NCBI RefSeq assembly: GCF_000421585.1
Contig: NZ_ATXH01000010.1
Coordinates: 16,873 to 80,872, forward strand
Direction of reading: 5' to 3'
Length of the DNA: 64,000 bases
From: Thermodesulfatator atlanticus DSM 21156
GTDB lineage: Bacteria > Desulfobacterota > Thermodesulfobacteria > Thermodesulfobacteriales > Thermodesulfatatoraceae
Shown here: positions 8,378-15,947 of the stretch, piece after piece
How the letters are laid out: each line of letters begins with the position of its first letter
Position numbering within the stretch: position 1 is the first letter of the stretch
Program-made: the position numbers and the translations under genes
Notes under the pieces: generated by a model
The model's database searches: none
What the model was told of the DNA's origin: nothing
What the model saw: the letters and a program-made list of their open reading frames with translations, nothing else

Positions 8378-9304
8378 ATGGAACAAGAACAGGTCATAGA
8401 AGAGATGATTTTACGTATCCAGGAAATTAAGGCCGAGGTAGAAGAGGAGCTTTTGATCAAAGAAAACGTCGTAGGCTTGGGTGTGGGATTCAAAGAAGTA
8501 GGGGGCAAAGAAACCACTGACCTTTGCCTGCAAGTTTATGTGGAAAAAAAGCTTCCCCAAAAGGAATTAGCTCCAGAGGCGCTTGTTCCAGAACGTATTT
8601 CAGAGCTACCTACAGATGTAGTAGAGGTGGGAATCGTTGAAGCCCAAAGTTATACGGCCTGTGTGCGACCAGCGCGGCCTGGCTATAGCATTGGCCATTA
8701 TCGTATCACCGCGGGAACTTTCGGCTGTCTGGTAAAGAGTTGCCGTACGGGAAGGTCCTATATTCTTTCAAACAACCACGTGCTGGCCAATAGTAATCAA
8801 GCCCGTATCGGAGATCCGATTGTGCAGCCAGGGCCTTATGACAACAAGCCCTGTAACCCCAAAGTCATTGCCAGATTAGCAGCCTTTGTCCCCATTAGCT
8901 TTTCCTCAGGAACGTATAACCTGGTTGATGCTGCCCTCGCGCACCCAGCTGGTTCAAGCTTAGTTATCCCCTATTTTCCCAATGGCTCTTTGCCCAAAGG
9001 AACCAAAGTGGCTAACCTGGGAATGCAAGTTTACAAATTCGGTCGCACCACCCAATTTAGTCGCGGCAGAGTTCGTGGTGTAGATGCCACCATAGCCGTA
9101 CGTTACGGCGCTGGCAAAAGGGCAATTTTCCGAAATCAGATAGTTACGACCAATATGTCCCGTGGGGGAGACTCAGGCTCTTTGCTTTTTTCAAGCGATG
9201 GCTATGCCGTGGGGCTACTTTTCGCCGGATCTTCGGTGGTCACCATTCACAACAACATTCACAACGTGTTACTGGCCCTAAGGGTAAGACTCGTTACGGC
9301 TTAA
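8378..9304 (+). CDS. cytoplasmic trypsin-like serine protease (Nal1/S1-like)
   Basis: The 308-residue protein has a trypsin-like catalytic triad: His134 in SNNHVLAN, Asp184 in NLVDAALAHP and Ser266 in RGGDSGSLLF. There is no signal peptide or membrane segment. Residues 1-90 form a helical then alpha/beta region (VVGLGVGFKEVGGK, LCLQVYVEKKLP) often found before this protease type in bacterial Nal1-like proteins. The ATG has a strong AAGGAGG upstream. The next gene follows after 24 bases, so the two are probably an operon, and the SARP-type regulator lies just upstream. The substrate is unknown. Confidence 0.75.
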   Translation: MEQEQVIEEMILRIQEIKAEVEEELLIKENVVGLGVGFKEVGGKETTDLCLQVYVEKKLPQKELAPEALVPERISELPTDVVEVGIVEAQSYTACVRPARPGYSIGHYRITAGTFGCLVKSCRTGRSYILSNNHVLANSNQARIGDPIVQPGPYDNKPCNPKVIARLAAFVPISFSSGTYNLVDAALAHPAGSSLVIPYFPNGSLPKGTKVANLGMQVYKFGRTTQFSRGRVRGVDATIAVRYGAGKRAIFRNQIVTTNMSRGGDSGSLLFSSDGYAVGLLFAGSSVVTIHNNIHNVLLALRVRLVTA

Positions 9305-9328
9305 ATAAAACTAAAAAGGAGGTCCTTC

Positions 9329-10240
9329 ATGGAAAGGATAGATAAAAATTTCTTAGAAGAAAGTGCCGAACAGGAAACATCGGCGGCCATGGCCCTGCTA
9401 GAAGAAGAAATTACCCAATCAAAAGAAATGGCTCGAGAAAATGAGGCGGAAATGTGGGAGCTTATCCGCCACCTTAAATTTCAACCAGAGGCCATAGAAG
9501 CAGAAAATGCCAAAGAAGACGAACAAGCTGAAATCTTTGCGCGCCAGGCCGAAGAAACTCTACAAACCAGAGATTTGGACATTGAAATTCTAGGGGAAGA
9601 AGAATTAGATCAGTTCATTTTAGAAACCCAGAGAGTAGTAGGCGGAAAAGCAGGGCACTACTGGGACACCCTACCCTTTCATGCCTGGGGAAGGGTTTAC
9701 AAACACAACGAAGGTGGTGTAACCCAAGGCTCAGCAACTCTTATTCGTTCTGAAAGAAAAATGTTTCTCTACGCCAAGGCCCGAGGTGCAGGGCTTGGAA
9801 TCACCGATGATAACGACGTCACGGTCTATGGTAAGTTTTACTACGCCTTTTATCCCCGCAACATAGGCACCGTACGGGTCTACGTGCCGGTGACCACCAG
9901 AGGCTGGTACCAATTGCGCTCCAATGATAAATGGTGGAATTCCAAAGAAGCCAAAGCCCGAATTACCCTACAAATACGCCTTTATCAAAATTTTTGGGGC
10001 CCAATCAAAAAAAGGCGTATCTTTTCCCGCGGTGGGGGGAACATCTCAGCGGCAAATCGTATTGATCGCTACCAAAGCATATACTCAGACCCCATGTCCG
10101 TAGGTGCTAATAGGTGGGTCTTTGCTGAAGTAACGTGTAAGCTGAGGGTTGAAACTGAGGGAAGCGGCACTTTAAGTGTGTTATCCTTCAGAAGACCTGA
10201 CTGCATTTATGTACCAGGGGTACGCTTTGAGTTCGCTTAA
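9329..10240 (+). CDS. unknown protein: acidic helical N-terminus plus beta-rich C-terminal domain
   Basis: I do not recognise this 303-residue protein. Residues 1-100 are strongly acidic and predicted helical (Glu-rich, coiled-coil-like). Residues 105-303 are rich in aromatic and beta-strand patterns (GKFYYAFYPRNIGTVRVYVPV, for example). The junction reads ETQR-VVGGKAG at residue 102, which resembles the activation cleavage site of trypsin-family zymogens. With the protease gene 24 bases upstream this hints at a processed partner or substrate. There is no signal peptide. The ATG has AAAAGGAGG upstream. Confidence 0.6.
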   Translation: MERIDKNFLEESAEQETSAAMALLEEEITQSKEMARENEAEMWELIRHLKFQPEAIEAENAKEDEQAEIFARQAEETLQTRDLDIEILGEEELDQFILETQRVVGGKAGHYWDTLPFHAWGRVYKHNEGGVTQGSATLIRSERKMFLYAKARGAGLGITDDNDVTVYGKFYYAFYPRNIGTVRVYVPVTTRGWYQLRSNDKWWNSKEAKARITLQIRLYQNFWGPIKKRRIFSRGGGNISAANRIDRYQSIYSDPMSVGANRWVFAEVTCKLRVETEGSGTLSVLSFRRPDCIYVPGVRFEFA

Positions 10241-10439
10241 AAAAGAAGAAATAGAAAAGGCCCTCTACTCGCTCCTAGAGCAGGGGGCCATTTTGGGCTT
10301 TGAGGTACCTGAAGACCCAGGCAAGGGCATAACAATTTTTGCCCCCAAGAAAGATCGATCATTAGAAAAAAAACTTGAGAAAATCCTCAAAGGAGCCCCT
10401 TTACGTTTCATTGAAACAGAACCCCCTGAAGCCCTTTAG
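10209..10439 (+). CDS. small unknown protein overlapping the previous gene
   Basis: A 76-residue frame (start MYQGYALSSLKKEEIEKAL) that overlaps the previous gene by 32 bases in another frame. Its amino-acid composition is protein-like: an amphipathic helix, then FEVPEDPGKGITIFAPKK and a charged tail ending in EPPEAL. There is no clear ribosome site, so translation would be coupled to the gene before it. A longer start at 10176 is possible. I see no known domain. It is the last gene of the protease cluster if real. Confidence 0.45.
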   Translation: MYQGYALSSLKKEEIEKALYSLLEQGAILGFEVPEDPGKGITIFAPKKDRSLEKKLEKILKGAPLRFIETEPPEAL

Positions 10440-10534
10440 TTACAAATCTGATGAGACATGAAAATGGTCACAGCAATCCCTTGGAATCGCGAGCGGAAAT
10501 TCTTTTTCATGGTTATTGCGGGGCATGAAGTGCC

Positions 10535-10600
10535 GAAGCAATCCCATGGAATCGCGCGGGCGTAAAAGTCGCCTCGCGAAGGCACCTTGTCAGATAAAAC
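10535..10600. repeat. REP-like intergenic repeat, shared with 20280-20330
   Basis: The core GGAATCGCGCGGGCGTAAAA with the following GTCGCCTCGCG and CACCTT is nearly repeated at 20281-20320 (one- or two-base changes), and both copies are followed by an A-rich run and TGCTCCC. A related CAATCCCTTGGAATCGCGAG lies at 10473. These are non-coding and typically sit between genes. Confidence 0.6.
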
Positions 10601-10770
10601 GTGCTCCCATTAGGAGAGCGTTTCTTTTCTATCTTTCTGCGGAGAACGACCAAAGAGTCCCAATCCACGTCGTAAGAGTGAGGGCCTTTAGCTCTTAAGC
10701 ATCCATAAAGCGATTTGAGGGTTCCGTCGCTTGAACCTTCACCTGTTGCTTAGCCTTTAAAATGTTTTGA

Positions 10771-10814
10771 GGATCCCTTTCCATTTTTGTTTCAAAAAAA
10801 ACGGGAACGGATCC
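10771..10814. repeat. dispersed palindromic repeat, imperfect copy B
   Basis: GGATCCCTTTCCATTTTTG then, after TTTC, the complementary arm ending GGGAACGGATCC. The stem is mismatched compared with the perfect copies at 2172 and 19994. Confidence 0.7.
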
Positions 10815-10952
10815 GGAGAAACATTGTCCACCAAAAACGGCTCCCAACAATAGTTGCCAATATACGGCAGTTGATTGACAAAATTTGTCAGTTTAAAGCC
10901 CCTTACATCTTTTTCCGATAGCAATTTTAGCGGAAAGGAGAAAGAAACAAAT

Positions 10953-10968
10953 TGGCACGCTCATTGCA
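10953..10968 (+). promoter_or_regulatory. sigma-54 (-24/-12) promoter of the pilin gene
   Basis: TGGCACGCTCATTGCA matches the sigma-54 consensus at every conserved base, with GG and GC separated by exactly ten bases. Transcription would begin near 10980, leaving a 60-base leader before the pilin ATG. Type IV pilin genes under PilR and sigma-54 are well known, but no PilR-type activator is in the window. Confidence 0.88.
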
Positions 10969-11039
10969 TAATTAGTTTAACGAGAGAAAACGAGGTGGCC
11001 ACCTCGAAAATAATCAAAAAACAAAAGGAGGATTAAAAG

Positions 11040-11399
11040 ATGATTAGGGAAAGAAGTTTAAAGAAGAACAGGAAGAAAGGTTTTACCTTGGTAGAACTAT
11101 TAATTGTCGTAGCAATTATCGGTATTTTGGCAGCAATTGCTATTCCACAGTACGCACAATATAAGAAAAAGTCAGCGATAGCAGCGGCAGAAGGATCAAT
11201 ACGTACATGTATGAGTGAACTTGTAGCAGAATATGCGGATGCCGGTACTACAACAAAGGCTTGTGATGTAGATGGATCAACTTGCAACCTTACGTTAGAT
11301 CCAACAACTGGCCAAATTCAAGACCCAAACTGCAGTGTAACAGTTAAAGGGATAGGGTTGACCTGTAATATCAACGGTAATGTAGTAACGTGCTCATAA
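11040..11399 (+). CDS. pilA: type IV major pilin (PilA-type prepilin)
   Basis: The 119-residue prepilin has a short basic leader ([14 protein letters not shown]) and the type IV signature [18 protein letters not shown], cleaved after Gly14 by prepilin peptidase, with Glu5 of the mature protein present. The long hydrophobic helix then turns into a small globular domain with four cysteines (in RTCMSE, KACDV, STCN and TCN regions plus NCSV), probably disulfide-stabilised. The length is short, as in Geobacter-like and thermophile pilins. The ribosome site is AAAGGAGG. It is monocistronic: a sigma-54 promoter stands upstream and a strong terminator follows. Confidence 0.9.
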   Translation: MIRERSLKKNRKKGFTLVELLIVVAIIGILAAIAIPQYAQYKKKSAIAAAEGSIRTCMSELVAEYADAGTTTKACDVDGSTCNLTLDPTTGQIQDPNCSVTVKGIGLTCNINGNVVTCS

Positions 11400-11413
11400 T
11401 CTATTTCTATTCT

Positions 11414-11452
11414 ATCTAGAAGGAGGGGAATTCTCCCTCCTTCTAGATTTTT
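11414..11452 (+). terminator. rho-independent terminator of the pilin gene
   Basis: A perfect 14-bp stem (ATCTAGAAGGAGGG with its complement) with a 6-7-base loop, starting 14 bases after the pilin stop and followed by a TTTTT run. Confidence 0.92.
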
Positions 11453-11714
11453 ACAGTTATGCCTACCAATTCGAAATTATATTCTCATAACACTATTTCT
11501 AATAACTTTCTTTATTATGTTTTTACAAAAGTTCCCTGAACAAAATACAGAATAGTAAAAAAAGAAACAAAATCATATAATACTATCTTAAAAATCAGAA
11601 TATTTATAAAAAGAAGATTTCTTAAAGAAAGAACAAAAAGGTTATGTCTTTTGGGGAAAACTGTAGAAATTAAGGCCGTATATAGATAGAAATAAAATCA
11701 AAAATATTAGTGTA
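11453..11714. other. AT-rich intergenic stretch with no recognised feature
   Basis: About 260 AT-rich bases between the pilin terminator and the response regulator. No open frame, repeat copy or clear promoter could be supported. Confidence 0.6.
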
Positions 11715-12377
11715 ATGAAACCCAAAACACTAATAATCGAAGATGACATGTTTTTAGGGCCTCAGTTGGAGGATTATCTCAATAACCATGGTTTCGTTGC
11801 TTATTGGCTTGCTGATGAACGAAAGTGGCAAAAGGTGCTTGCTGAAGGCCATTTCGCAGCGGTGGTGTTAGATCTCATCCTTCCACACGAATCAGGAGAA
11901 AGTATCCTAAAAAATATCAAAGAAACTTATCCCGAGCTTCCTGTACTCGTTCTCACCGCCAAACATGGCCTTACCTCCAAAAAGGAATGTTTCGAAGCAG
12001 GGGCTGACGATTATCTGGTAAAACCCTTTGAGATACTTGAACTGGAACTCCGTTTACGGGCCCTTTTGCGCCGCTATGAAGCTAAAGAGTCTTATGAACC
12101 GATAAGCCTAGGTGATCTCAAAGTCTATCCTGACAAAGGAATAATTTTGAAAAACGGCGAGGAAATTTTTCTTTCGAAACGCCGCTGGGATCTGTTGCTG
12201 TTTTTGTTAAAAAACCGTGGGCGTCTGGTTACTAAAGAAGAAATCCTTGCAAATGTCTGGCAGGATGCAAATGTCAACGATGACACCCTGCGCTCCTACA
12301 TAAAAGACTTGCGCAAACTTCTTCCCAAAAACACTCTTGTTACCGTTCACAGCCGTGGTTACCGCTTAAACATATAA
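11715..12377 (+). CDS. OmpR/PhoB-family response regulator (orphan)
   Basis: The 220-residue protein has a receiver domain (acidic pocket IIEDDMF, phospho-acceptor Asp in VVLDLILP near residue 54, Thr in LVLTAKH, Lys in DDYLVKPF) and a winged-helix DNA-binding domain (LSKRRWDLLLFLLKNRG, VTKEEILANVW, TLRSYIKDLRKLLP, TVHSRGYRL). No histidine kinase is adjacent. It points away from the nif operon and could act on nearby genes, but nothing in the sequence shows its target. No good ribosome site precedes the ATG, so the start is less sure than the family. Confidence 0.88.
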   Translation: MKPKTLIIEDDMFLGPQLEDYLNNHGFVAYWLADERKWQKVLAEGHFAAVVLDLILPHESGESILKNIKETYPELPVLVLTAKHGLTSKKECFEAGADDYLVKPFEILELELRLRALLRRYEAKESYEPISLGDLKVYPDKGIILKNGEEIFLSKRRWDLLLFLLKNRGRLVTKEEILANVWQDANVNDDTLRSYIKDLRKLLPKNTLVTVHSRGYRLNI

Positions 12378-12440
12378 GACTTTTGCAAAATTACTGGGAT
12401 CAGTGTTGCAAGACCAACTGCAAAGATCCGTACCCATTAA

Positions 12441-12540
12441 ATTAATAATGAGGGCATTTTAAGCCCGACGTCGTTATGGATCCTTCGCCTGCCCCTTCGC
12501 TTCGCTCAGGGCTTCGGCTCAGGATGACAGGGGAAGAAAG
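12441..12540. repeat. composite repeat: flank of the palindrome family joined to a REP-like segment
   Basis: The first part, ATGAGGGCATTTTAAGCCCG with the following ACGTCGTTATGGATCC, is the same flank (inverted) that borders the copy at 14386-14428, but the palindrome is replaced by a CTTCGCTTCGCTCAGGGCTT segment ending in AGGATGACAGG, a common genomic REP-like sequence. It lies just past the end of nifE. Confidence 0.6.
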
Positions 12541-12570
12541 GCTAAGGATGACGTTTAGGGTAAGCCTAGG

Positions 12571-13854
12571 TTATAGAGGTTCGCCGTGTAAAAGATTCCA
12601 TACCGGGGCCTTGAGATGGCGGTAGATATCCCTGGCAAAGTTGGCCATGCCAACATAACCCGCGTAAGGGCCGCGGTCTTTGGGCTGAGGAAAAGAAAGC
12701 ACTGGCACTCCCAGTTTCACGATACGCCACTGTTCCCGCGCGTTTGTTAAGACGATGTCCGGCTTAAGCAACCACAAAGCCTCTTCTAACTCGGCATCAC
12801 CCGGATTATCGGTGACCAACGGGGCTATTTCCTTGGCCTCTTCATGGTCCTCCCCCCTGCCAAAGATAGACGCAGCAGCCAGAACCTCAAAGCCGAGTTC
12901 CTTTAACATTTTGCCTTGAGGGCCAATGCGATAAGCTCCCAGTACCACAAGGGCTTTCTTACCAACAAAATGGCGTCTTAAAGGGAAAATCTTTTCAAGG
13001 ACTTCGGCCTCTTTTTCAGCAATAACTTTTTCTATGTGCTTTTCTGGAAGATCAAAATAGGCGGCAATTTTTCTAAGGGAAGCGGCTATGGACTTAAGCC
13101 CATAAAATGAGACCTTCATATAAGGGATACCGTACGCTTTTTTTACTTTTTTGCAAAAATCTTCTGCTGTGGCACCACAGAACATGAGATTTAAATGAGC
13201 GCAGGTCATTTTTTCTATGCGGGACCAGGAGGCATCTCCCGTAAGAGATACATGCACCTTTACTCCAAGTTCTGCAAGAAGCTCTTTAATAACTTTAGTC
13301 TCGCCACCAACGTTATACTCTCCGATCAGGTTAACCGTGGGCTTCTTAGCACTGGGCGAATGTTTTAACATGTCAAAAATAACCTGGTATGCCAGGGAGT
13401 GTCCCTTTGACTGGGAATAGGCCGAAAAACCAGGGCAAGACACCACTTTCACAGGCTTTCCGGTTTCCTTTGATACTTCTTCTGCAATAGAAGTAACGTC
13501 TTCGCCAATGAGACCAGAAACACAGGTAATGTAAACAAAGGCTCCTTGCGCTGAGGGATCAAGAGAAAAAGCTTCCAAAAGGGCCTTTTTAAGTTTTTCC
13601 CTGGCACCGAAAATTACGTCGTGTTCCTGCATGTCAGTTGTCCATACGGGGGCAGGAGTGCCGCGCACCATCTTACCGTAGTAACTGCAGCCAACAGCAC
13701 CGTGAACAATATGTACGGCTTCCTTTATGGGACCAAGTACGTAACGTGTACCAAAATAAACGCAACTCCGCTGGCTCATGCTCCCTGGTTCAGTGGCCAG
13801 GCCACAGGAGCGTCTTGGTAAAATTTCGGCACTAGAAATAGTCAAGGTGCGCAT
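12571..13854 (-). CDS. nifE: NifE, FeMo-cofactor biosynthesis scaffold subunit
   Basis: The 427-residue protein is of the NifD/NifE fold. Three cluster-binding cysteines are seen: Cys31 in SQRSCVYFG, Cys56 in GAVGCSYYG and Cys111 in YITCVSGLIGED. The last motif and VSCPGFSAYSQSKGHS resemble NifE rather than NifD, and the FeMo-co histidine region is replaced by VPVLSFPQPKDRGPYAGY. NifE normally pairs with NifN to hold the cofactor precursor made by NifB. No nifN follows; the operon ends here. Its first cysteine is intact where nifD has TGA. The ATG is preceded by GAGGAGGAGAGC, and the gap to the cyanase stop is 33 bases. Confidence 0.82.
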   Translation of the reverse strand: MRTLTISSAEILPRRSCGLATEPGSMSQRSCVYFGTRYVLGPIKEAVHIVHGAVGCSYYGKMVRGTPAPVWTTDMQEHDVIFGAREKLKKALLEAFSLDPSAQGAFVYITCVSGLIGEDVTSIAEEVSKETGKPVKVVSCPGFSAYSQSKGHSLAYQVIFDMLKHSPSAKKPTVNLIGEYNVGGETKVIKELLAELGVKVHVSLTGDASWSRIEKMTCAHLNLMFCGATAEDFCKKVKKAYGIPYMKVSFYGLKSIAASLRKIAAYFDLPEKHIEKVIAEKEAEVLEKIFPLRRHFVGKKALVVLGAYRIGPQGKMLKELGFEVLAAASIFGRGEDHEEAKEIAPLVTDNPGDAELEEALWLLKPDIVLTNAREQWRIVKLGVPVLSFPQPKDRGPYAGYVGMANFARDIYRHLKAPVWNLLHGEPL

Positions 13855-13887
13855 GCTCTCCTCCTCGCTTGATCTAAGCTTAAGCTA

Positions 13888-14337
13888 TTACCACTTTTTG
13901 AAAGGCAAAAATTTACCGTTGAAAGTAACCACTACCCGATCCCCTTTGGGATCTTCTTGCTTTTTTATGTCAATAGAAAAATCAATGGCACTCATAATGC
14001 CATCACCAAACATTTCGTTGATCACCGCTTTAATAGCAGGGCCGTAAACCCTCATGATCTCATAAAAGCGATAAATTAGAGGATCAGAGGGAATGGTATC
14101 GGTTTCAGCCCCCCTCATAGGAACCTTTTGGATCGCTTGATAACATTCATCATCTAATTTAAGTAGCTCTTTGAGTTTATCTGCTTCTTCCTTAGAAGCC
14201 ACAGCCTGTCTGTAAAGAAGGGCTGCTACCCAAACCTTATCCCTACCAATTGCCTTACCTATCTCTTCAAAGCTAAGTCCGCTGGCTTGTTTAGCCTGAA
14301 TAAGTTTTCTAATTATCGGACAAAAGACGTATTCCAT
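13888..14337 (-). CDS. cynS: cyanase (cyanate hydratase)
   Basis: Catalyses bicarbonate-dependent breakdown of cyanate to ammonia and carbon dioxide. The start is the ATG at 14337 (MEYVFCPIIRKL) because AAGGAGG stands just upstream; the frame extends further but without a ribosome site. The 149-residue protein has the helical N-terminal domain and the catalytic C-terminal domain PSDPLIYRFYEIMRVYG and FGDGIMSAIDFSIDIKK, which contain the catalytic Arg, Glu and Ser of the E. coli enzyme, ending in GKFLPFKKW. It sits in the nif operon between nifK and nifE in the same direction, so it should be expressed during nitrogen limitation. Confidence 0.92.
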   Translation of the reverse strand: MEYVFCPIIRKLIQAKQASGLSFEEIGKAIGRDKVWVAALLYRQAVASKEEADKLKELLKLDDECYQAIQKVPMRGAETDTIPSDPLIYRFYEIMRVYGPAIKAVINEMFGDGIMSAIDFSIDIKKQEDPKGDRVVVTFNGKFLPFKKW

Positions 14338-14385
14338 AACAAACCTCCTTTTTGGTAGATCCGGGTAGCCCCGAACCTCTTGGGA

Positions 14386-14428
14386 TCCGTTCCCATTTTT
14401 CATTTCGAAAAATGGGAACGGATCTAAA
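14386..14428. repeat. dispersed palindromic repeat copy C, inside the nif operon
   Basis: A 19-bp near-perfect palindrome (GGATCCGTTCCCATTTTTC and its complement) with a five-base loop in the 122-base gap between nifK and cynS, followed by a flank (GACGTCGGGCTTTTATACCC) shared with 12441. In RNA it forms a strong hairpin between the two cistrons. Confidence 0.8.
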
Positions 14429-14459
14429 ACGACGTCGGGCTTTTATACCCTCATTAATT

Positions 14460-15932
14460 TTATTGATGCGTACGGTCATCAGGATAATGGTAGTCAAGGA
14501 TCGCATTGATAATACGAGCCAAGAACCGCTCCCCACCCCGGTAACCGATAATAGGCTCACGCTGATAACCCACCCGGTCATAAACAGGAAAACCAAAACG
14601 TACCAACGGCACCTGAATTTCACGAGAAATGTTTACACAGCGTGAATGCCCGACGATTACATCCGGAATATCATTTTTAAGGGCGTATTCCCATTCAAAC
14701 TGGTCGCTATCGTTAAAGATAGTGGGGCTATGCCCGTACTCTTCGCATACCTCCCTGATAGCAGCCTCAGCGGTACGGCTTTTAGTTCCGATCAGGACAT
14801 AGGTTGGTATCATGCCAAGCTCGCAGACAAATCCCGTGGCCGCAGCCACAAAGTCAGGATCGCCACAAAGGGCCACTCTCCTGGACATGGTGTAATGAAG
14901 TGTGTCTGCCATGGCATCGAGCAGGATGCCACGCTCCCAGCGCAAGGCGTCGGTAATTGGTCTTTCGGCAAGTTCTGCCACCGCTTTGATAAAGCGGTCA
15001 GTATTTTTAACGCCTATGGGCATAGTCATGATTTTTGAAGGAGTCTTGAACCGTCTTTCAAGCCAGGTGGCCCCAGCACCTCCGGCATCAGGAGATAGGG
15101 CAAATATGGCTTTGGCATCACCCGCTCGCACAAAGTCTTCTACTCTCGTACCACCTGGCGGATAATAAGGAATGCGGTTGGGCATCCCCACCAGAGGACA
15201 ATCAAGAGTCTCGCTTATATCAAAAAGAACTTTGCAAGAAACATCCATAAGCTCCATCATGTGTTTGAGTTCACGAATATCCCCAGGCATCATAAACCCC
15301 GGGATGAAATAGACGTCTTCAGTGGTCTGCCCCGTAGATTTAGCAAGGGTTTTTAAGAATTCGCGCGCCGCACGGTTGTAACCCTCCACGTGGGAGCCAG
15401 CGAAACTTGGCGTATTAACAATAACAAACTTCACGGCATCGCGAACATCCGGGCCCATTTCCTCTTCCATGATATCTATAGCTTCATCCAGGAAGCTGTG
15501 GATATCGTCTCCGATAACCTCGCTAGAACAAGTGGTGATAATAGAGATTAGCTCTGGTTGATAACGACAGACCAAGTTCCTTATGCCGCGGATAAGGTTT
15601 TTGCGCCCGCCAAAAACTGCGGCGTCTTCGTGAAAGCTTGCGTTGGCAATAGAGGCAGGCTCACGAAAAATACGGGCAAAGGTATAGCGCACGTAAGTGG
15701 TGCACCCCTGGGCCCCTTGAACAAAGGGGATAGCACGATGAACCCCAAGGGTCGGCCACATAGCCCCAAAAGGCATACAGGTGCGCGAAGGATCAATGCA
15801 CACTGCCCGGTTTTTCGCCGGCACAAGCTCTGGTGGCGGCGGAGTATATTCTTCCGTCAAAGGTTCCTTTTCGATTTTTAGTTGCTTGTATGTTATTCCC
15901 TCAATGGGTATCTCTTTTACGTTGTTAATCAT
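14460..15932 (-). CDS. nifK: nitrogenase molybdenum-iron protein beta chain
   Basis: The 490-residue beta subunit pairs with NifD and shares the P-cluster. All three beta-side cysteines are seen: Cys52 in TCMPFGA, Cys77 in GAQGCTTYVRY and Cys135 in TTCSSEVIGDDI. NTPSFAGSHVEGYNR follows as in other NifK proteins. It begins 15 bases after the nifD stop. The short N-terminus places it with compact NifK types of anaerobes and archaea. There is no sign of decay, which argues that nifD is also functional. Confidence 0.95.
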   Translation of the reverse strand: MINNVKEIPIEGITYKQLKIEKEPLTEEYTPPPPELVPAKNRAVCIDPSRTCMPFGAMWPTLGVHRAIPFVQGAQGCTTYVRYTFARIFREPASIANASFHEDAAVFGGRKNLIRGIRNLVCRYQPELISIITTCSSEVIGDDIHSFLDEAIDIMEEEMGPDVRDAVKFVIVNTPSFAGSHVEGYNRAAREFLKTLAKSTGQTTEDVYFIPGFMMPGDIRELKHMMELMDVSCKVLFDISETLDCPLVGMPNRIPYYPPGGTRVEDFVRAGDAKAIFALSPDAGGAGATWLERRFKTPSKIMTMPIGVKNTDRFIKAVAELAERPITDALRWERGILLDAMADTLHYTMSRRVALCGDPDFVAAATGFVCELGMIPTYVLIGTKSRTAEAAIREVCEEYGHSPTIFNDSDQFEWEYALKNDIPDVIVGHSRCVNISREIQVPLVRFGFPVYDRVGYQREPIIGYRGGERFLARIINAILDYHYPDDRTHQ

Positions 15933-15947
15933 GACATCCTCCTTGTT

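Larger units (their letters stand above)
10440..11039. other. 600-base intergenic region: REP-like repeats, palindrome copy, pilin promoter
   Basis: No convincing gene is seen. From the left it holds REP-like repeat sequence (10465-10600), a stretch without recognised features (10600-10770), a palindromic repeat copy (10771-10814) and the sigma-54 promoter of the pilin gene (10953-10968). Confidence 0.6.

Noticed and set aside
13888..14403. Longer cyanase start at 14403
   Set aside because: The extension crosses the palindromic repeat and has no ribosome site; the ATG at 14337 has AAGGAGG and the family N-terminus.
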